This document shows positions 8,488-17,745 of a DNA stretch of 64,000 nt, in pieces. Where the stretch lies: assembly GCF_900113765.1 (NCBI RefSeq), contig NZ_FOQO01000015.1, forward strand, positions 62,001 to 126,000, in the 5' to 3' direction. Within the stretch, counting starts at the first letter, position 1, and each line of letters begins with the position of its first letter. The DNA comes from Parapedobacter indicus (GTDB lineage: Bacteria; Bacteroidota; Bacteroidia; Sphingobacteriales; Sphingobacteriaceae). Below the pieces are notes generated by a model. The model searched no databases and had not been told where the DNA came from. It saw only the letters and a list, made by a program, of their open reading frames with translations. A program made the translations under genes and the position numbers.

Positions 8488-10314
8488 TTATTTTTTTCCT
8501 TTCCCTTGCGCTTGTTGTTGGCGCATGTAATCTTCCATGCGTTGTTGGAATTTAGATTTTTTCTTCTGCGATTCAGGCTTTTTCTTGTTAGCCTCAATAA
8601 TGGCTAGGATTTTATCATCGTTGATCATGTTGCGGATGACCACCTGCTGACCGAAAGTAAAAATCGTTGATAGGAAATAATAATAGTTTAGCCCCGCTGG
8701 AAAACTGTTGAGCACGAACAAGAAAATCAGCGGCATAAAGTAGCCAATGTATTTCATTTGTGCGTTAGCCGCGCCTGAAATGGTGTTGTTATACCACGTG
8801 GATAGCAAAGTTGCCACCGTCATGAGGATACACATTAAACTGATGTGATCCATGCCAATAAGCGGTAAAGGAGCAAATGTAATGGGCGAGTCGTACGTTG
8901 AAAGATCCTTTACCCAGAGGAAGCTTTCACCCCGCAATTCAAAGAGGTTCGGGAAGAAGAAAAAGAAAGCGATGGTAAAGGGCATTTGTAGAAGAAGAGG
9001 AATACAACCACCTAATGGATTTACTCCAGCCTGTTTATATAGTTTAAGGTATTCCTGCTGTAGCAGAGCAGCATTGTCCTGTCCTACCTTTTCTTTGATC
9101 TGATCCATCTCCGGTTTGAGTACCCGCATCTTGGCCATGGATACGTATGACCGGTAGGTGAGGGGTGACAATACCAACTTCAGCATAATGGTCAAAATCA
9201 GGATGACCAAACCATAGCTCCAATTGAAGCTATCTAAAAAATTAAATACCGGAATGGTGATGAAGCGGTTGATCCACTTCATGGGGCCCCAACCCATGTC
9301 GATTTGTTTTTCCAGACCATAGCCGTGTGCTTTCAGCACTTTGTATTGATTAGGCCCGAAGAAAAAATGCATGGGATAAGTATTGATCTCCTGACGGCTG
9401 AAATCCAAATGGAGATTAGCAGAAAACAGCTTAACGATGCGATCGTCGGTGCTGGTATAAACATTGACTTTACCACCGTTGAAACCCTGTTCGGAAACCA
9501 ACACGTTGGAGAAAAAGTGTTGTTTGAAGGATATCCATTCTACTTTGCCCTTAACTTCTTCTTCATCGTCTTCAGCTGTGCTCAAATGATCCACTTCGCC
9601 ATCGGCCAACGCATAATACAATGTCGAACGCTGGCGTTCGCTTTTCATATCCTTTTCTTTCTGTAAAAGGGATGCCTCCCAATTGAGCACCAATTGGCTT
9701 TCGGTGGGAGCCACTACATCCTGAAGGCCTTTGGTCACAATCGTAAAGCCGAGGTTATGATCTCCACCTCTGATTGAATAAATGTAATCGATGTATGTAT
9801 CCGGCGCATACGTCAACCGGAAGGTAATGGATGCAGAATCCTGTCCCGCTACTTGTACGTCATGGCCCTCGGTGGAAAAAAACAGATCATTGGTGATGAT
9901 GTTTTTTCCGGCAGCTGAGAAAAACAGGCCGAATTTATTGTGATCGCCATCAAAAAGCATGAGTGGCTGGCCGTCGTACGTTTTTTCATCCTTGAGTTCA
10001 ACGGACTTCACACGCCCGCCCTTCGTACTGATGCTGGCACGGATGTGTTCGTTTTCCAGCGTCAGTATTTTCTCCTCGCCAACAGTGGCTGGGCCGAACG
10101 GACTGTTTAACAGTGCCGAATCAAGTACAACGGGAGTGGCCTCCTTAGCAGTGGCGTCAGCTTTTACATTTTCAATGCCTGCCTTTGCCCGGGCAAGCGA
10201 ATCCTGCAATTGACGCTCGCGTTTGATTTCTTCGTCTGAGGGTTTCATTAAATAAAAGGAACCCGCGATGATGACAAATATTAAAACGAGGCCGGTGATT
10301 GAGTTTCTATCCAT
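8488..10314 (-). CDS. yidC: Membrane protein insertase YidC
   Basis: At 608 residues this is a full-length Gram-negative-type YidC: an N-terminal membrane anchor (about 5-24), a large periplasmic domain, then the conserved insertase core (MKWINRFITIPVFNFL, YGLVILILTIMLK, LSPLTYRSYVSMAKM) with five C-terminal membrane helices and a basic, Gln/Lys-rich cytoplasmic tail (RQQQAQGKGKK). It inserts inner-membrane proteins alone or with SecYEG. It lies 13 bases downstream of pyrG and is probably co-transcribed, an arrangement seen in other Bacteroidota. Confidence 0.97.
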   Translation of the reverse strand: MDRNSITGLVLIFVIIAGSFYLMKPSDEEIKRERQLQDSLARAKAGIENVKADATAKEATPVVLDSALLNSPFGPATVGEEKILTLENEHIRASISTKGGRVKSVELKDEKTYDGQPLMLFDGDHNKFGLFFSAAGKNIITNDLFFSTEGHDVQVAGQDSASITFRLTYAPDTYIDYIYSIRGGDHNLGFTIVTKGLQDVVAPTESQLVLNWEASLLQKEKDMKSERQRSTLYYALADGEVDHLSTAEDDEEEVKGKVEWISFKQHFFSNVLVSEQGFNGGKVNVYTSTDDRIVKLFSANLHLDFSRQEINTYPMHFFFGPNQYKVLKAHGYGLEKQIDMGWGPMKWINRFITIPVFNFLDSFNWSYGLVILILTIMLKLVLSPLTYRSYVSMAKMRVLKPEMDQIKEKVGQDNAALLQQEYLKLYKQAGVNPLGGCIPLLLQMPFTIAFFFFFPNLFELRGESFLWVKDLSTYDSPITFAPLPLIGMDHISLMCILMTVATLLSTWYNNTISGAANAQMKYIGYFMPLIFLFVLNSFPAGLNYYYFLSTIFTFGQQVVIRNMINDDKILAIIEANKKKPESQKKKSKFQQRMEDYMRQQQAQGKGKK

Positions 10315-10327
10315 TTCTAAATTTACG

Positions 10328-11947
10328 CTATTTCTGCTTCGCTGCTTTGCTATGGGCCAAAGAAGCGGCTACAAAGCTAACAAAAAGTGGGTGAGGATTT
10401 GCAACTGTTGACTTTAATTCGGGATGGAACTGTCCTGCAACGAAAAAAGGATGGTTCTTGAGCTCGACAATTTCCACCAAATTATTCGTTGGATTAATGC
10501 CCGAGGCGACCATACCGGCGGCTTCATACTGTGCCAGGTAATCGTTGTTGAATTCATACCGATGGCGGTGGCGTTCTGATATTTTCAGCTTTCCATAGAT
10601 GGAGGCAGCTTTCGTGCCCTTTTTGATTTCGCAGTCATAGGCACCTAATCTCATCGTACCGCCCATATTTTTTACCTGCTTTTGCTCCTCCATGAGGTGG
10701 ATGACCGGATGCTTTGTTTTCGGATCCATCTCGTAGCTGTTTGCGTTTTTTAATTTCAATACATTCCGGCCGAACTCGACAACCGCGCATTGCATGCCCA
10801 GGCAAATACCGAAAAAGGGAATGTTGTTTTCCCGGACATAACGGATAGCTGCCAATTTGCCTTCTAATCCCCGCTCACCGAATCCCGGTGCCACCAATAC
10901 ACCGCAAACCCGTTTGAGCTTTTCGGCAACATTGGTTTCGTTGATGCTTTCAGCGGCAATATATTTTACCTTTACTTTGCATTCATTCATGGCACCCGCC
11001 TGAACAAATGCTTCGTTGATTGATTTATAAGCGTCGGGTAGTTCTACATATTTTCCAACCAGGGCAACTGTTACCTCCGCGGTGGGGTTTTTCAGCTTGC
11101 CCAGGAAAATCTTCCAGTTCTCCAGATCGGGCTCGTTTTTGGTCGAGAGTTTGAGTTTGGTCAGTACCGTCTTGTCCAGCTGTTCTTTCAGCATGAGCAG
11201 TGGCACATCATAGATCGAAGGGGCATCGATGGATTCAACTACTGCGTTGATGTGAACGTTACAAAATAATGCGAGTTTTTTACGGATGTCCGAATTGAGG
11301 TGGTGTTCGGTCCGGCAAACCAATATATCCGGTTGGATGCCATATTCCAGTAAGGTCTTGACGGAATGTTGGGTTGGCTTGGTTTTCAATTCGCCCGCCG
11401 CTGCCAGAAATGGTACAAGAGTCAGATGGATTACCAAGGAACTATTGCTTCCCAATTCCCAACGCAACTGCCGCACCGCTTCAATAAAAGGTAATGATTC
11501 AATATCACCCACTGTACCACCAAGCTCTGTGATAATGATGTCGTAATGGCCGTCCTTACCCAATAGGCACATTCTTCTTTTTATTTCATCGGTGATATGC
11601 GGTACTACCTGCACCGTCTTACCGAGATAAGCACCCTCGCGTTCCTTATCGATTACGTGTTGGTAAATCCGACCGGTAGTCACGTTGTTGGCCTGTGAGG
11701 TGGGCGCATTCAGAAAACGCTCGTAGTGGCCGAGGTCCAAATCGGTCTCTGCTCCGTCTTCCGTAACGTAGCATTCGCCATGTTCATAAGGATTCAGTGT
11801 GCCTGGGTCAATGTTGATGTAAGGATCAAATTTCTGAATGGTGACCCGGTAGCCCCGCGCCTGAAGAAGCTTGGCCAAGGATGCAGAAATAATACCTTTT
11901 CCTAACGACGAGGTAACGCCGCCCGTAACAAAAATGTATTTAGTCAT
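10328..11947 (-). CDS. pyrG: CTP synthase
   Basis: The 539-residue enzyme converts UTP, ATP and glutamine to CTP, the last step of de novo CTP synthesis. The N-terminal amidoligase domain shows TGGVTSSLGKGI, KFDPYINIDPGT and GGTVGDIES. The C-terminal class I glutaminase domain shows the nucleophile Cys in FFGICLGMQ and the His/Glu pair in GQFHPEL. Length and motifs are standard. A TAnnTTTG box at 12021-12028 is its likely promoter, and yidC follows in the same direction. Confidence 0.98.
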   Translation of the reverse strand: MTKYIFVTGGVTSSLGKGIISASLAKLLQARGYRVTIQKFDPYINIDPGTLNPYEHGECYVTEDGAETDLDLGHYERFLNAPTSQANNVTTGRIYQHVIDKEREGAYLGKTVQVVPHITDEIKRRMCLLGKDGHYDIIITELGGTVGDIESLPFIEAVRQLRWELGSNSSLVIHLTLVPFLAAAGELKTKPTQHSVKTLLEYGIQPDILVCRTEHHLNSDIRKKLALFCNVHINAVVESIDAPSIYDVPLLMLKEQLDKTVLTKLKLSTKNEPDLENWKIFLGKLKNPTAEVTVALVGKYVELPDAYKSINEAFVQAGAMNECKVKVKYIAAESINETNVAEKLKRVCGVLVAPGFGERGLEGKLAAIRYVRENNIPFFGICLGMQCAVVEFGRNVLKLKNANSYEMDPKTKHPVIHLMEEQKQVKNMGGTMRLGAYDCEIKKGTKAASIYGKLKISERHRHRYEFNNDYLAQYEAAGMVASGINPTNNLVEIVELKNHPFFVAGQFHPELKSTVANPHPLFVSFVAASLAHSKAAKQK

Positions 11948-12020
11948 GACAAATTTTGGGTGTCTTTTATACGCTGCTTAAGCTAAAAAAGCTTTAACCA
12001 TCACGTTTGTGTACGGGATG

Positions 12021-12028
12021 CAAAGGTA
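12021..12028 (-). promoter_or_regulatory. Promoter -7 box for pyrG-yidC
   Basis: The minus strand reads TACCTTTG, a perfect TAnnTTTG box, 74 bases before the pyrG start. The leader contains a short AGCT-A-run-AGCT hairpin near 11981-11994. No TTG is seen at the ideal -33 distance (one lies only 12 nt away). Confidence 0.45.
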
Positions 12029-12185
12029 CAGATTTTTTGTCAATAATGCGGATAACTTTTCATTCGGTATCTTGATAAATACGGAAGCTTGATTTTGAGG
12101 TAGCTTGAATCGTTTTTAGTTCGGTTGGATAACGGCGAACCAAAGTAGAACAGAACCTAGTTACTTTCACAAAAAAATAGCCACA

Positions 12186-14078
12186 ATGAACAAGCATATA
12201 CCATCATTTTTAATCCTATTTTTTACAGCATTGTTAGCCAATAGGACAAACGCGCGACTGCAGCCTGATGATTCTCCGGCATCAGAAATAGATCAATTAC
12301 TGACAAAAATCGATACCGTTCTGCAAAAGGAACACATACCCGGGTTAATGATTTCCATGGTAAAGAAAGACAGCGTCTTGTTTTCGGGAGGATTGGGATA
12401 TGCAGATATGGAACAAAAAATAAAAGTCGACCATACAACACAATTTCACTTGGCATCCATTACAAAATTCTTTGTAGCAATGGGTATCCAAAAATTAGTA
12501 GCATCGGGTAAATTAAACCTCAATGACCGATTGCAGGCAATCGCACCCGAAATTCCCTTTACCAACAAATGGGAGGCCACGCACCCTGTGAGGCTTGTTC
12601 ATTTATTGGAACACACTGCTGCGTTCGAGGATATACAATTGAATAAGATGGTAACCACCACTGGAAAACCGCTTAAGGGGATAGACGGAGTAAAAGCGGT
12701 AGCGAACTCGCTGAATTCCCGTTGGAAACCGGGCAAAATGATGTCATATTCAAATCCGGGATATGATGTTTTAGGGTATGTAATAGAAAAAGTATCGGGC
12801 GCCTCTTGGGATAACTATATCGATCAGGTACTGTTTAAACCATTGAGGATGAATCATACACGATTTGATCTAAACGGTAAAAGACTGCCTTCGTATGCGA
12901 AAGGTTATAACTTTAACGATGGGAAATATACACTTCTTCCTCTTTATGGACCAAGCGGTAACGGGGCTTCCGGATCGTTGGTGTCGGACGCGGCAGATAT
13001 GGCCAAATTTATGCGATTCCTCTTAAATGCCGACAAAAACAGCAAGGTTGATCCACTAGATGGAAAAGCTATTTTAGAGATGGAAAAAGTTCACAGCACA
13101 CTAGCTGGTCAGAATGGGCTACAGACAGGATATGCCTTGGGTAACGACCTATTCCCGAATAACAAAAAAATAACATTCAGGGGGCACAATGGGAAGGGGG
13201 AAGGATTCGTCTCCTGGATATTTTTCAACCGGGAAGCGGGGCTGGCCTATACGATTGCTGCCAATTGCAATACCAATCTTTGGCCCGTCTCCCAGCTTAT
13301 TGAAGATTTTTTAACCAAGGACATCGACTACCCTACCTTGAATAGTGTCAAGATAGACCCGGCAAAAATAGCACCGATGCTGGGGTATTACCAATATATG
13401 AATCCCAAGAATGAAAGGTGGGAATTTTTCAAGAGAATATTTGGTGGAATCAACCTTTTGTCCATAGATGCCGACAAATTGGTCGTCGAAAGGGGAAACG
13501 GACAGATAGACTCTTTAATACATATGGGAAATCACACCTTTCGATTAAAAGGAAACATCATCCCCTCGCTTATTATGGGTGTTGATCATGAAGGACGTTC
13601 TTTCTTTCAGGGTTATGGAAATGGTTTTTATAGTAAAACATCGTATGGACCGATCCTATTCCAAAAAACACTTATTTATCTTGGACTCCTTGCCGCACTG
13701 CTGTCCCTGATCTATACGGTTATTGGAATACCGTTGGTCTTATTCAGAAAAATGAAAGCAATAGACCTTGGCATTTTAGGCTTGCCAGCCATCGGAACGA
13801 TAAGTTTCTTGCTCGCCTTTCGTAAAATGGGACTGACGGATGCCGCGAATAAAGAATTGTTCACTACGCTGAATACAACCAGTTTTTCCATTTTCGCCGG
13901 TATGCTTTTTTTCGGCATCGGTGTGGTGATCGGAGCTTATTTACTGTACAGACAATGGCCGCAAATACGCAGCAAATGGATCAAGTTTCCCCTGGCTTTC
14001 AATATCCTATTCTTGTTTTATTTGGTGGTATTATTTTCAATACACGGCTGGATCGGAATCCCGATCTGGAAGATGTAG
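12186..14078 (+). CDS. Serine hydrolase, class C beta-lactamase/DD-peptidase fold, with C-terminal membrane helices
   Basis: The 630-residue protein has a signal peptide, then a beta-lactamase-family domain with the SxxK motif (HLASITKFF, nucleophile Ser in SITK), the YxN motif (MSYSNPGYDVLGY) and an HxG motif (RGHNGKGEG). After about residue 390 comes a small DUF3471-like domain (APMLGYYQYM), then three or four hydrophobic helices (ALLSLIYTVIGIPLVLF, SIFAGMLFFGIGVVIGAYLLY, FNILFLFYLVVLFSIHGWIGI). It should be an envelope peptidase or esterase; the substrate is unknown. A regulator gene follows after 54 bases, and its tail domain resembles the secreted protein at 15326. Confidence 0.88.
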   Translation: MNKHIPSFLILFFTALLANRTNARLQPDDSPASEIDQLLTKIDTVLQKEHIPGLMISMVKKDSVLFSGGLGYADMEQKIKVDHTTQFHLASITKFFVAMGIQKLVASGKLNLNDRLQAIAPEIPFTNKWEATHPVRLVHLLEHTAAFEDIQLNKMVTTTGKPLKGIDGVKAVANSLNSRWKPGKMMSYSNPGYDVLGYVIEKVSGASWDNYIDQVLFKPLRMNHTRFDLNGKRLPSYAKGYNFNDGKYTLLPLYGPSGNGASGSLVSDAADMAKFMRFLLNADKNSKVDPLDGKAILEMEKVHSTLAGQNGLQTGYALGNDLFPNNKKITFRGHNGKGEGFVSWIFFNREAGLAYTIAANCNTNLWPVSQLIEDFLTKDIDYPTLNSVKIDPAKIAPMLGYYQYMNPKNERWEFFKRIFGGINLLSIDADKLVVERGNGQIDSLIHMGNHTFRLKGNIIPSLIMGVDHEGRSFFQGYGNGFYSKTSYGPILFQKTLIYLGLLAALLSLIYTVIGIPLVLFRKMKAIDLGILGLPAIGTISFLLAFRKMGLTDAANKELFTTLNTTSFSIFAGMLFFGIGVVIGAYLLYRQWPQIRSKWIKFPLAFNILFLFYLVVLFSIHGWIGIPIWKM

Positions 14079-14132
14079 TTTACACTTTTCACGCAAATAC
14101 CCTACATTTACGGAAACAGTCCGAAGTATCAA

Positions 14133-15245
14133 ATGTCTGAAATAAATACCTTAGCTGCTTTCTATGCCTTTTCAGGCGGAGCATTATGGCTATTGGGATC
14201 CCTCGTTTTTATCGGGTTTGATAAGGTGAATATCCAAGCCAACCGATGGCTTGGAGCATTCTATTGCATCATGGCATGCGCTTTTACCCAACTTTTCCTG
14301 GAAGGATTTGGAATCGGTGGAGGCTTCCTGATCCACCTGCTTGAACTGCCTAGGTGGGCGATGCTTCCCTGCCTTTATATGGCGGTAACCTATTACACAT
14401 CCCCTTCTTTGCCAAAAAAGGACTGGCTTATCCACTTCGTTCCTTTCCTGCTTTTCCTTCTGTTTTCGCTGGTCTACTTGATGCCAATTATGTTTAATGC
14501 CCAAAGCCATCTACCGGCATTGCCGTCGTGGATCGGGTTTATCGTCCGGTATTTTTTCTTTGGCCAGATGGTTTATTATTGGATCGTTTGTTTCGTGCTG
14601 CTTCGCCGTCACCAAAAGAACGTAAAAATGATAGCTTCGTTTACCGAAAAAATAAACATGGAATGGCTAAAATATCTCTTAATTTCCGTATTAGTCCTAA
14701 TTCTCATTCGTATACTGAGTATATCCAACATTCACGTAACGTACTATTCCCCTATCCTATATTTTTTGGGGATCATCCTTTTGGCCTATTCAACACTTAC
14801 TCAAAAATCAATCTATGCAATCGAAACCTATCAACCAGAGGAAAAATACGGAACAGCGCCCAAAAAAGTACTTAATGAACGGCTTACCCTGGAGCAGGTT
14901 GAAGAACTTAAACATATAATAATGCGAAAGACAGTCGGTGAAAAACTATATCTCGACCCAAGCTTGACGCTTTCCGTACTTTCAGCTAAAATAGGCATCA
15001 GTACACATGAACTATCCTACGTTCTGAATAATGGAGTTGGCAAGAGCTTTTATCAATTTATCAATGAATTGCGGACCGAGGAAGCAAAAACACTTTTATT
15101 ATCAGAGGACACCAGGCATTTAGATATGCTCGGTGTTGCGATCCGGGCCGGCTTCAACTCTAAAACTACATTTTATACGACCTTTAAAAAGGCCACGAAC
15201 CTCACCCCTAAAGAATACATTAAAGCAAATTCAGCGGCTAGTTGA
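14133..15245 (+). CDS. AraC-family transcriptional regulator with N-terminal seven-helix membrane domain
   Basis: The 370-residue protein begins with about seven hydrophobic helices (for example WLGAFYCIMACAFTQLF, VPFLLFLLFSLVYLMP, YLLISVLVLILIRIL, SPILYFLGIILLAYSTL, to residue about 225) and ends with an AraC-type double HTH domain (TLSVLSAKIGISTHELSYVLN, DMLGVAIRAGFNSKTTFYTTFKKATNLTPKEY). Such membrane-anchored AraC regulators are widespread in Bacteroidota and are thought to sense a signal through the membrane domain. Its place inside the serine hydrolase cluster suggests it controls these genes (inference). Confidence 0.9.
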   Translation: MSEINTLAAFYAFSGGALWLLGSLVFIGFDKVNIQANRWLGAFYCIMACAFTQLFLEGFGIGGGFLIHLLELPRWAMLPCLYMAVTYYTSPSLPKKDWLIHFVPFLLFLLFSLVYLMPIMFNAQSHLPALPSWIGFIVRYFFFGQMVYYWIVCFVLLRRHQKNVKMIASFTEKINMEWLKYLLISVLVLILIRILSISNIHVTYYSPILYFLGIILLAYSTLTQKSIYAIETYQPEEKYGTAPKKVLNERLTLEQVEELKHIIMRKTVGEKLYLDPSLTLSVLSAKIGISTHELSYVLNNGVGKSFYQFINELRTEEAKTLLLSEDTRHLDMLGVAIRAGFNSKTTFYTTFKKATNLTPKEYIKANSAAS

Positions 15246-15325
15246 CCACTAAGCTGTTCTGTTGCATCCATCCGAACTTCTCCCAATTGCTGGAGCGTTA
15301 TCATTGCATCATAAAAAAAATAATT

Positions 15326-15991
15326 ATGAACACAATGAACGCATTCAAGTCTGCAATCGCCCCAAAAATCCGTCGGGTCGTCGGCAGCATTTTATTCGGA
15401 AGCGCATTTCTTTTAACGAACTGTTTTGCGCAAGGAGAAAGCCAGCCAGCTAAAACCGTATCGCTGGAAAAGTTTTCAGGGTATTACCAGTTTCCCAGTA
15501 AAGCAGGTTTTGTTCAATTTGAGCTAAAAGACAAGGTGCTTTTTGCGAAGCAATTATGGGATGGAAAGGAATATCAGCTCGTCCAGCTCAATGAAACAAA
15601 CTTTGAATCAGAGAAAGAAGGTCACAAAGTTGAGTTCCTAAAAGACGACGCCGGTCAGTTTGCTTACGCTAAGCTTATGGGAAGAATCATGACGGTAAAA
15701 GTCGGATTTGATCCCCAAAAAATCAAGCCGTTATCGACAGCACAACTTAAACGGCTCGAAGGAACGTATATCTTGCAGGATGATAATAGTCTTAAACTCC
15801 ATATCCGGTCGTCAGCAAATGGATTAACCATAAAACAGCTATGGGACAATAAAGAGGTGGCCTTTACGCCCAGATCGGAAACTTTTTTCCTGAATGATGA
15901 CGGCACTTTCCCGCTGACATTTTTATTACACGATGGAGAGGCCGCACAGGTCACCTGTTTTAAGGATGATATCTGGCTCAAAGAAAAATAG
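15326..15991 (+). CDS. Secreted protein with a duplicated DUF3471-like domain
   Basis: The product has 221 residues from the ATG at 15326; an upstream in-frame extension overlaps the regulator gene and lacks signal-peptide features. After a signal peptide (ending NCFAQG) it contains two copies of one small beta-rich domain: KFSGYYQF...AKQLWDGKEYQL and RLEGTYIL...IKQLWDNKEVAF, about 90 residues each. The same kind of domain follows the catalytic domain in the serine hydrolase of this cluster. It may be a stand-alone binding partner of the hydrolase (inference). No catalytic motif is visible. Confidence 0.8.
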   Translation: MNTMNAFKSAIAPKIRRVVGSILFGSAFLLTNCFAQGESQPAKTVSLEKFSGYYQFPSKAGFVQFELKDKVLFAKQLWDGKEYQLVQLNETNFESEKEGHKVEFLKDDAGQFAYAKLMGRIMTVKVGFDPQKIKPLSTAQLKRLEGTYILQDDNSLKLHIRSSANGLTIKQLWDNKEVAFTPRSETFFLNDDGTFPLTFLLHDGEAAQVTCFKDDIWLKEK

Positions 15992-15995
15992 CGTG

Positions 15996-16922
15996 ATGAA
16001 GGTGCAAAAGTTTGCAGGCCGATGCGTTTTTATTTGGTGTGCACTGGTCTTTTGGGCGACGGAAGGGAGTGCACAGCAAGTGGCAGACGAAAACTTTCAC
16101 TATCCAGTTTCTGTTCCGTTATACAAGGTGGGAAACGGCCCTCTGATCGTATTTGATGAAGCGCATAATAATGCGTCAACCTTAAGGGGAGCCTATGCCC
16201 CTTTCGGTATACTGCTCGCAAGCGACGGCTATCAGGTGGTAGGCAGCAGAGAAAAGGTGACTTCCGAGCTTTTAAAAAAAGCAAAGATCTATGTAACCGT
16301 AAATGCCATGTATGATATGGAAAATTGGGACCTGCCAGCGAGATCGGCCTTTTCGCCAGACGAAATAAATGAACTCGCCACTTGGGTAGCCGATGGAGGG
16401 AGCTTATTTCTTGTCACGGATCACATGCCTTGCGGAGCTTCTGTCAATGACCTAGCGGGAAGATTTGGTATCAACATCCTAAATGGCTTTGCTCTTCGGA
16501 AGGACGGCGGGGCGGAGGTATTCTCAAAGGAAAAAGAGACACTTATGTCAAATGAGATTACCAGTGCTCGCGGCAAACAAATCGATAGCATCATGTGTTG
16601 GGGTGGAACGGGATTTATGGTTCCGCCCCATGCCCATGTTATTTCCGTGTTGGGCGACGATTATCGCATTTACCTGCCCAGTCAGGCTTCCCAAATAGAA
16701 AAAAGGTCAAAAGCTGCCATTCCCTATATTTCCGGAAGAGGATTCGTGAATGGTGCATACTTAAAATTTGGTAGGGGCAGAATTGTTGTATTTGGCGACG
16801 GGGCACCGTTTTCAGCACAGCTTCAGGGTATCAAAAGTGCGAAAAGAGGCATGAATCATCCCAGAGCGACACAGAATGCCCAATTTCTGCTCAATATTAC
16901 ACACTGGTTAGACAGAAAATGA
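15996..16922 (+). CDS. Secreted DUF4350-like protein
   Basis: The 308-residue protein starts 4 bases after the preceding gene. It has a signal peptide (ending EGSAQQ), then FDEAHNNASTLRGAYAPFG, a segment where a strand and turn lead to DGGSLFLVTDHMPCG, and near the end GRGRIVVFGDGAPFSAQ. This order (FDEaHnN, GGxLhhhxDH, GxGrhhhhGD) is that of the DUF4350 / class I glutamine-amidotransferase-like fold, usually non-catalytic. Its role is unknown; linkage to the hydrolase and duplicated-domain protein suggests an envelope or carbohydrate function (inference). Confidence 0.75.
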   Translation: MKVQKFAGRCVFIWCALVFWATEGSAQQVADENFHYPVSVPLYKVGNGPLIVFDEAHNNASTLRGAYAPFGILLASDGYQVVGSREKVTSELLKKAKIYVTVNAMYDMENWDLPARSAFSPDEINELATWVADGGSLFLVTDHMPCGASVNDLAGRFGINILNGFALRKDGGAEVFSKEKETLMSNEITSARGKQIDSIMCWGGTGFMVPPHAHVISVLGDDYRIYLPSQASQIEKRSKAAIPYISGRGFVNGAYLKFGRGRIVVFGDGAPFSAQLQGIKSAKRGMNHPRATQNAQFLLNITHWLDRK

Positions 16923-17009
16923 TTAATCGCGATCCGCGCGCTTGATTGTTGCGGCCATCCTCCCGGGTAGGAGACCCCATCCAAAATGAAACCGATAAGT
17001 TGTGCCTAA

Positions 17010-17050
17010 ATGAAAATGCCCCCTCACATTAGGTGAGGGGGCATTTTCAT
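17010..17050 (-). terminator. Strong terminator hairpin after tRNA-Pro
   Basis: An 18-bp perfect inverted repeat (17010-17027 with 17033-17050, loop ATTAG), rich in G/C at its core, ends in an ATTTTCAT-type tail. It lies 8 bases after the 3' end of tRNA-Pro in the minus direction and is nearly symmetrical, so it could also stop transcription from the DUF4350-like gene. Confidence 0.85.
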
Positions 17051-17058
17051 TTGGTTGG

Positions 17059-17132
17059 TCGGGGTGGCAGGATTCGAACCTACGACCTCCTGCTCCCAAA
17101 GCAGGCGCGATACCGGGCTACGCTACACCCCG
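17059..17132 (-). tRNA. tRNA-Pro (anticodon TGG)
   Basis: The minus strand folds as a standard cloverleaf: acceptor CGGGGTG/CACCCCG, D-arm with GTAGCCCGGTA, anticodon arm CCTGC-TTTGGGA-GCAGG with TGG at positions 34-36, T-arm with GGTTCGAATCC, discriminator A, no encoded CCA. It is the last element of a transcript that first runs through five truncated copies of its own 5' part. Confidence 0.95.
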
Positions 17133-17591
17133 AACTTTATTTTTTACCGGTTTGAAGTCGGCCTCGGACTTTCGACCTTCCCGACCTGAAGTCGGGACGC
17201 GATACCGGGCTACGCTACACCCCGAACTTTATTTTTTACCGGTTTGAAGTCGGCCTCGGACTTTCGACCTTCCCGACCTGAAGTCGGGACGCGATACCGG
17301 GCTACGCTACACCCCGAACTTTATTTTTTACCGGTTTGAAGTCGGCCTCGGACTTTCGACCTTCCCGACCTGAAGTCGGGACGCGATACCGGGCTACGCT
17401 ACACCCCGAACTTTATTTTTTGCCGGTTTGAAGTCGGCCTCGGACTTTCGACCTTCCCGACCTGAAGTCGGGACGCGATACCGGGCTACGCTACACCCCG
17501 AACTTTATTTTTTACCGGTTTGAAGTCGGCCTCGGACTTTCGACCTTCCCGACCTGAAGTCGGGACGCGATGCCGGGCTACGCTACCCCGT
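17131..17591 (-). repeat. Five 92-bp tandem units made from the 5' part of tRNA-Pro
   Basis: Units begin at 17131, 17223, 17315, 17407 and 17499. Units 1-3 appear identical, unit 4 has one A to G change, and unit 5 has one change and a 2-base deletion. In the transcribed (minus) direction each unit starts with 27 nt identical to the 5' end of tRNA-Pro (5' acceptor strand and complete D-arm). A hairpin then replaces the anticodon arm (TCCCG, 9-nt loop, CGGGA), followed by AGGTC as in the tRNA variable loop, a degenerate T-arm, and an A/T-rich tail. No 3' acceptor strand is present, so the units cannot be normal tRNAs. They lie between the promoter and the intact tRNA. Confidence 0.9.
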
Positions 17592-17606
17592 TCCCGTAAG
17601 GGTTTG

Positions 17607-17637
17607 CAAAGGTAAAAATTAATTCGAAATTCCAAAA
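17607..17637 (-). promoter_or_regulatory. Promoter for the tRNA-Pro repeat transcript
   Basis: The minus strand shows TTTTG (17633-17637), an 18-nt spacer, then TACCTTTG (17607-17614), a near-perfect Bacteroidota housekeeping promoter. Transcription should start near 17600, just before the first truncated tRNA unit, so repeats and tRNA-Pro would be one precursor. Confidence 0.75.
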
Positions 17638-17745
17638 GATCTTTATATTTATTTTTTTTAAAACAACTTCCGTATTCAAAAAATAATCACTAATATTGCA
17701 GCTCGATTTTTACGGGATAATAATCGTCATTAATTACTCAAAATC

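Noticed and set aside
9304..9666. 120-residue plus-strand ORF opposite yidC
   Set aside because: It is an antisense shadow of the well-conserved YidC coding region.
17131..17591. Tandem repeats as a CRISPR array
   Set aside because: The 92-bp units have no variable spacers, they are almost identical over their full length and they derive from tRNA-Pro; no cas genes are near.
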